Below are positions 62,115 through 64,000 of a stretch of DNA of 64,000 nt, piece by piece; position 1 is the stretch's first letter; each line of letters starts with the position of its first letter. Below the pieces are notes generated by a model. The model did not search any database and was not told the DNA's origin. It saw only the letters and a program-made list of their open reading frames with translations. Made by a program: the position numbers and the translations under genes. This stretch comes from Mucilaginibacter ginsenosidivorans (GTDB lineage: Bacteria; Bacteroidota; Bacteroidia; Sphingobacteriales; Sphingobacteriaceae), in NCBI RefSeq assembly GCF_007971025.1, contig NZ_CP042436.1:124001-188000 (forward strand). The letters run 5' to 3'.

Positions 62115-62954
62115 TTATCTTTTTGCTGCGTGTGAAGCGCCAAATGTTTGTACAATGCTGAAACCGGTCTCGTCGATAGCGTAGGTCAGCTTATCAATTT
62201 TTGATGTAAAGAAGTTGTACAAAATGATTGATGAAGCTGATGTCGAAATACCCAAAGCGGTATTGATCAACGCTTCAGAGATACTGGTTGACAGTTCGGA
62301 AGTATTCGGAGCGCCCGATGCTGCCAGTGTAGCGAAGGCCTTGATCATACCCAATACAGTACCTAACAGACCGAACAATGTACCGATAGATACCAGTGTC
62401 GCGATAATCGTAAGGTTTTGCTCAAGCATAGGCATTTCCAAAGCTGTTGCTTCTTCAATTTCTTTTTGGATAGCCAAAGTTTTCTGATCAACGGTCAGGT
62501 GATCATCAACTTCCATTTCACGGTATTTTTTCAGACCGGCTTTGATCACGTTGGCAACTGAACCTTTTTGTTTGTCGCATTCAGCGTTTGCGCCGTCGAT
62601 GTTACCTGCATTAAGCAAAGAAGTGATCTTACGTACGAAGGTATCTACACTGCCTGTGCCGGCTGCCTTGCTGATAACGATAGCCCGCTCGATAGAGAAA
62701 ACGATTACCATCAAAACGAATGACATGATGACAGGAACCAGGTAGCCCCCTCTGTGTACTGTACCGAAAACGTCCATTTTTTGCGCATGCTCTACGTCAC
62801 CTCCTGCGTAGTGGCTCGGATCGCCCAGGATAAAGACGAAAATTGCAATACCGACAAGGAGACAGATAGGGATCGCTAATAAAGCGAACATACTTGATGC
62901 TCCGGAGCTTTCTTTCTTTACTGGAGTAGTTGGTTTTGTTGGTGCGGTTGCCAT
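62115..62954 (-). CDS. exbB: MotA/TolQ/ExbB proton channel protein
   Basis: A 279-residue ExbB. A Pro/Thr/Lys-rich N-terminus leads to a first helix (about 22-46), a second at about 75-93, and the paired channel helices with TLFGLLGTVLGMIKAF and STSISEALINTALGI (about 195-245). It forms the pentameric channel with ExbD that powers TonB. First gene of the operon; exbD follows after 97 bases. Confidence 0.94.
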   Translation of the reverse strand: MATAPTKPTTPVKKESSGASSMFALLAIPICLLVGIAIFVFILGDPSHYAGGDVEHAQKMDVFGTVHRGGYLVPVIMSFVLMVIVFSIERAIVISKAAGTGSVDTFVRKITSLLNAGNIDGANAECDKQKGSVANVIKAGLKKYREMEVDDHLTVDQKTLAIQKEIEEATALEMPMLEQNLTIIATLVSIGTLFGLLGTVLGMIKAFATLAASGAPNTSELSTSISEALINTALGISTSASSIILYNFFTSKIDKLTYAIDETGFSIVQTFGASHAAKR

Positions 62955-63024
62955 TACTTTTAGTTTTTTGTTTAGTTTTTGTTTATAATAATGTTAATTA
63001 ATGTGCTGTGCGAAAAGCGGATAA

Positions 63025-63032
63025 CAAAATTA
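63025..63032 (-). promoter_or_regulatory. -7 box of the exbB operon
   Basis: TAATTTTG on the minus strand, exact TAnnTTTG, 70 bases upstream of the exbB ATG in an AT-rich spacer. Confidence 0.45.
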
Positions 63033-63137
63033 GAATTTTAATGATATAAAAAAACTTTTTATGTTATTCTTTATAATTATTTAATGCAAAAGTTGGTTTT
63101 CGCTTATAAAGCGTAAATGTACCAACGTTATAAAACA

Positions 63138-63168
63138 AAAAAATTGCCTTTCCTACAGACAATTTTTT
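63138..63168 (-). terminator. possible pckA terminator
   Basis: AAAAAATTG pairs with CAATTTTTT around a 13-base loop, 68 bases downstream of the pckA stop. The stem is AT-rich, so the call is weak. Confidence 0.4.
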
Positions 63169-63235
63169 ACAATGAAAAATAAATTTTTCTTAAATCGCAA
63201 GCAATAACCAATAAAAAAACCAATTAAAACTGTAA

Positions 63236-64000
63236 CTACACTGATACACAAACGGCCGGCCCGGCGCTAATTACCTGTGTGTCACAGTGGCTGGCATACT
63301 TTTCAAAGTTCCTGGCAAACTCATTGGCCAGGTAACATGCTTTGTCATCGTATGCGTCGCTATCGGCCCAGGTATTACGCGGATTTAGTATGTGCTCGGG
63401 CACACCGGGACAACTGGCCGGCATCTGCAGGTTAAACTGCGGGTGCTCGTTATAATGCACGCTCTCAAGTTCCCCGTTTATTGCTGCGGTTATCATTGCC
63501 CGGGTATATTTAAGTTTCATCCGTTTGCCTGTACCATACGAGCCACCAGTCCAGCCGGTGTTAATGAGCCAAACGTTAACTTTATGTTGCTCCAGTTTCC
63601 TGCCAAGCAGGCTGGCATAGGTAACGGGATTCAATGGTAAAAAAGCCTCGCCAAAACATGGCGAAAATGTGGCCTTTGGTTCGGATATCCCCGTTTCAGT
63701 ACCTGCAACTTTGGCCGTATAACCCGATATGAAATAATACATCGCCTGGGCATTTGTCAGTTTAGCTATGGGCGGCAGAATACCAAATGCATCGGCCGTA
63801 AGCAGAAAGATATTTTTTGGCGACGACCCAAGCGACGGCGTCACGGCGTTTTCAACGGCATATAAAGGGTAAGCAACACGGGTGTTCTCCGTCTTATCGA
63901 TATCAGCGAAATTGACTGCGCGCGTGCCGGGTATAAAATTTATGTTCTCCAGCAGCGCACCAAACTTAATAGCGTTATATATCTGCGGCTCCTTTTCGCG
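63236..64000 (-). CDS. pckA: ATP-dependent phosphoenolpyruvate carboxykinase (partial)
   Basis: The C-terminal 254 residues of PEP carboxykinase (ATP), which interconverts oxaloacetate and PEP in gluconeogenesis; the rest lies beyond the right edge. At the edge the frame reads EPQIYNAIKFGALLENI, followed by TENTRVAYP, the adenine-binding FLLTADAFGILPPIAKLT, PCFGEAFLPLNP and NTGWTGGSYGTGKRMKLKYTRAMI. The C-terminus (ISAGPAVCVSV) extends a few residues past the usual AGP end. The frame is open to base 64000 with no internal start needed. Confidence 0.95.
   Translation of the reverse strand, partial: REKEPQIYNAIKFGALLENINFIPGTRAVNFADIDKTENTRVAYPLYAVENAVTPSLGSSPKNIFLLTADAFGILPPIAKLTNAQAMYYFISGYTAKVAGTETGISEPKATFSPCFGEAFLPLNPVTYASLLGRKLEQHKVNVWLINTGWTGGSYGTGKRMKLKYTRAMITAAINGELESVHYNEHPQFNLQMPASCPGVPEHILNPRNTWADSDAYDDKACYLANEFARNFEKYASHCDTQVISAGPAVCVSV

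Overview
The window looks like chromosomal DNA of a Bacteroidota bacterium, most likely a Sphingobacteriaceae member of the Mucilaginibacter/Pedobacter type. The evidence is type IX secretion (T9SS) components (PorV, GldJ, PorP/SprF, an OmpA/PorE-like protein, a CHU_C sorting domain), a 14-subunit complex I with the short NuoG typical of the phylum, TAnnTTTG-type -7 promoter boxes and very few Shine-Dalgarno sequences. The genus is inference. No rRNA, tRNA, CRISPR array, prophage or intact insertion sequence was found.

Layout. 0-10.9 kb: cell-envelope and surface-polysaccharide genes (YfhO-type membrane protein, three glycosyltransferases, two SAM methyltransferases) plus a tricorn-like S41 peptidase. 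10.9-17.7 kb: a leftward T9SS trio: OmpA/TPR/PD40 protein, PorP/SprF, and a 1307-residue surface protein with a beta-propeller, two kinds of Ig-like repeat and a CHU_C sorting domain. 17.8-24.4 kb: FkbM methyltransferase, two lipoproteins built from one or three copies of the same lipocalin-like domain, a polysaccharide flippase, typA and an NTF2-like protein. 24.4-25.3 kb: a gene-free island of nested inverted repeats.

25.3-31.7 kb holds the most unusual gene set: two divergent esterase-fold hydrolases, then a rightward series of an ATP-grasp ligase, a YbdK-type carboxylate-amine ligase (GCS2), a class I glutamine amidotransferase and a second, divergent ATP-grasp-like protein. Together they look like an uncharacterised amidoligase pathway making a small peptide-like or amidated metabolite. 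Short TGAGATTTGAGAC repeats occur between several of these genes. It is followed by a tiny FeoB-associated-type Cys-rich membrane protein and an 1121-residue GH18-like/NodB deacetylase/GT2 fusion, probably an all-in-one exopolysaccharide synthesis and processing machine.

35.3-43.6 kb: ispF, porV, gldJ (divergent from porV), a biotin carrier protein, a DUF4159 protein, rsmE, a CNNM/CorC-type protein, inorganic pyrophosphatase and a DedA protein. 43.6-57.0 kb: a complete leftward nuoA-nuoN operon, including an unlisted 59-residue membrane protein between nuoE and nuoF. 57.0-63.0 kb: a TPR protein, a PstS-like lipoprotein, a small membrane protein, tonB, two exbD genes and exbB (energy transduction to the outer membrane). 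63.2-64 kb: the C-terminal part of ATP-dependent PEP carboxykinase, running off the right edge.

The intergenic spaces hold at least five families of small palindromic or dispersed repeats, described individually below.
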